Assembly: GCA_022661535.1 (NCBI GenBank)
Contig: JAKULF010000013.1
Span: forward strand, 682,001-746,000
Direction: 5' to 3'
DNA length: 64,000 nt
Source of the DNA: Eutypa lata
Lineage: Eukaryota > Ascomycota > Sordariomycetes > Xylariales > Diatrypaceae
This document shows positions 62,609-64,000 of this stretch, piece by piece. Both the position numbers and the translations under genes were made by a program. Within the stretch, counting starts at the first letter, position 1. Each line of letters begins with the position of its first letter. The notes under the pieces were generated by a model, which saw only the letters and a program-made list of their open reading frames with translations, made no database searches and was not told the DNA's origin.

Positions 62609-63647
62609 CTAGCAACTCGGGGACGAGAGCTCGATGTTGTGGCTGTCGAAGTGCTTTCGGCCTCTAGCCCGGAGGACCGTGAAGATCTCCTCGCCAAACT
62701 CTATTCCGCACTCGCCGGCGATATCCCAGACGTCTTTGGCGATGCTCTTGCAGTGCACTTTCTTCTCCTTGGTCAACTGTTTTGGTCCACCCACTTCCTG
62801 ATTAGCTTTTTTTTTTTGCAATCACACGTACAATACATCTGGGGAATACTAGTGTAAAAGAAAGAAAGAAGGAAGGAAGGAAAAAAAAAAACACTGACCT
62901 TGCTGCAGAGGTACATGCCACAGTTGTGAGAGCAGCTCACGCGGGCACAGCTCTTCGCCTTGGCTCCGCACCACGCGTTGCCCAGTTTCTGGAGATACAC
63001 GGTGCCCTCCGCGCATTGCGTTTCGTAGTTGCCGACGTAGGAGCCGATCTTGCAATTATACTATGGACAGGAGCATTAGTTAGATGTCAACACACTGCCA
63101 CCGACTGAGCTTCAGCATCCCACCACCTTCATCAAGATACAACGGGGGAGACCTATATATATATATATATATCTCTCTCTCTATCTGTCTGTCTGTCTGG
63201 TCTGGCTTACCTGGCTGGCGCGAGTAGCGACTTCCCTCTTGGGAGAAAACAGGTCGCGCATCGGGTTCTTGCTCGTGTCCAGGTCTTCCCTGGTGATGCC
63301 GTCGGCCGCGAAGTCCGCGGCGTATTCGGGGAAGTCGAAGACGTGGTACGAAGGGTTGAGGACGAGGATCTGCTCGTAGATGTCCTTGGCGGTCCCGTAG
63401 AGGGTGACGTTGGGTCCGCCGGACGTTACGGGGCCGACGAATTCCAAGGACGAAACAGAATCGACGGTATCCTGGGCGAGGAGCTCTTCCTCGCCGCCGA
63501 AGAGAGAGATGCCCTCGACTGGGGAGGCGATGACCTGGTATGAAGTTAGTAGGTATAGATAGGTAAGGCCGAGCAGGAGAAACAGTAGCAGACTACTCTA
63601 CTTACCTTGCAGGCTAACGCCAGCAGAGATGGAAGTATAACTCTCAT
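62609..63647 (-). CDS. Secreted cysteine-rich protein made as a pro-protein
   Basis: Four exons on the minus strand, all at phase 0: 63647-63606, 63534-63211, 63060-62899 and 62776-62609, giving 231 residues. Introns are 70, 150 and 122 bp; the first has an exact CTACTAAC branch and CAG acceptor. Residues 1-17 form a signal peptide (MRVILPSLLALAC), probably cut after VIA. Residues 18 to about 112 are an acidic, cysteine-free pro-region with one NVT sequon, ending at a dibasic KR (113-114) suited to Kex2-type processing. The remainder holds ten cysteines, enough for five disulfides, including the stretch SCARVSCSHNCGMYLC and a C-terminal PSC. Similar small secreted proteins occur in plant-associated ascomycetes. 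An effector or surface role is inference, and no enzymatic motif is visible. Confidence 0.85.
63153..63200 (+). repeat. Compound microsatellite in intron 2 of the secreted-protein gene
   Basis: A (TA)n run passes into (CT)n and then (TGTC)n. All of it lies within the 150-bp intron between 63210 and 63061, close to the donor site. Confidence 0.9.
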
Positions 63648-64000
63648 TGTGAATAATAGGTAGAGGGGAAGAAGTTGTGACTTGGTTGAATCGATCTGGT
63701 GATGTGAATGTGAAGGCGATGAGGAATGAGGTGATGAGAGACTGCTTACACGCAACCTCGAAGGCCTTTTATGCAACTTCATTGTCGTGAGGACCCCGTT
63801 TCCCCTGTATTCTTCACTCGCATGTTGAAGAGTGATATCTCCAACGACCGATGCATTGTCCTTTATGTATGAGGCTAGAGTTGGAAAAATAAAGACGGCA
63901 TGGGCCATTGCATACTAGTCGCCTCGTTTAGCATGAAGTTTGCTTCCAGCCATAGCTGAGCTGACTTAACTACACGGGGGAGATTATAGACATTTCGTTC
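63648..64000. promoter_or_regulatory. 5' flank of the secreted-protein gene
   Basis: The minus strand just before ATG 63647 reads as a C/T-rich leader (CTTCTTCCCCTCTACC), typical of fungal promoters. An overlapping upstream frame runs into the gene but lacks coding character. No TATA box could be assigned with confidence. Confidence 0.4.

Overview
The window reads as nuclear DNA of a filamentous ascomycete, most likely a Sordariomycete. Evidence: short introns (46 to about 150 bp) with GT..AG ends and CTAAC-like branch points, C/T-rich leaders, widely spaced genes, fungal-only protein families (a seven-helix Pth11/SAT4-type membrane protein, an OTT_1508-type deaminase joined to a MYND finger, a secreted pro-protein with a cysteine-rich domain), a decayed Copia element, and intergenic DNA full of GTAGGTA/CATACATAC words. 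The species cannot be named from this evidence.

Layout. 1-11 kb: no intact gene; simple repeats, a small inverted-repeat element carrying a 13-bp repeat array (about 4.07-4.28 kb), a very basic ORF and an ankyrin-repeat fragment (7.2-8.1 kb). 11.19-14.35 kb (+): four-exon deaminase/MYND gene with one in-frame TAA in a conserved block. 14.4-25.6 kb: gene-poor, partly AT-rich DNA with a minisatellite and a dead Copia reverse transcriptase on the minus strand. 25.6-28.5 kb: unusually G-poor, C/T-rich stretch with short tandem repeats, leading into a four-exon gene for a Gln/Asn-rich protein with a basic tail (28.54-30.43 kb, +). 30.4-34.1 kb: AT-rich relics. 34.11-35.62 kb (-): three-exon seven-transmembrane protein. 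36.2-36.7 kb (-): doubtful ORF. 39.28-40.21 kb (+): single-pass glycoprotein lacking a visible signal peptide. 40.2-50.6 kb: gene desert. 50.63-51.90 kb (-): conserved uncharacterised fungal protein. 51.9-62.6 kb: second gene desert. 62.61-63.65 kb (-): four-exon secreted cysteine-rich protein.

The genes are far apart, lie on both strands and do not form an obvious pathway cluster. Several encode surface or secreted proteins, which fits an accessory, repeat-containing segment of a plant- or insect-associated fungus; that lifestyle is inference. Exon structures were derived by hand from splice signals and reading-frame continuity; no alignment or expression data were available.
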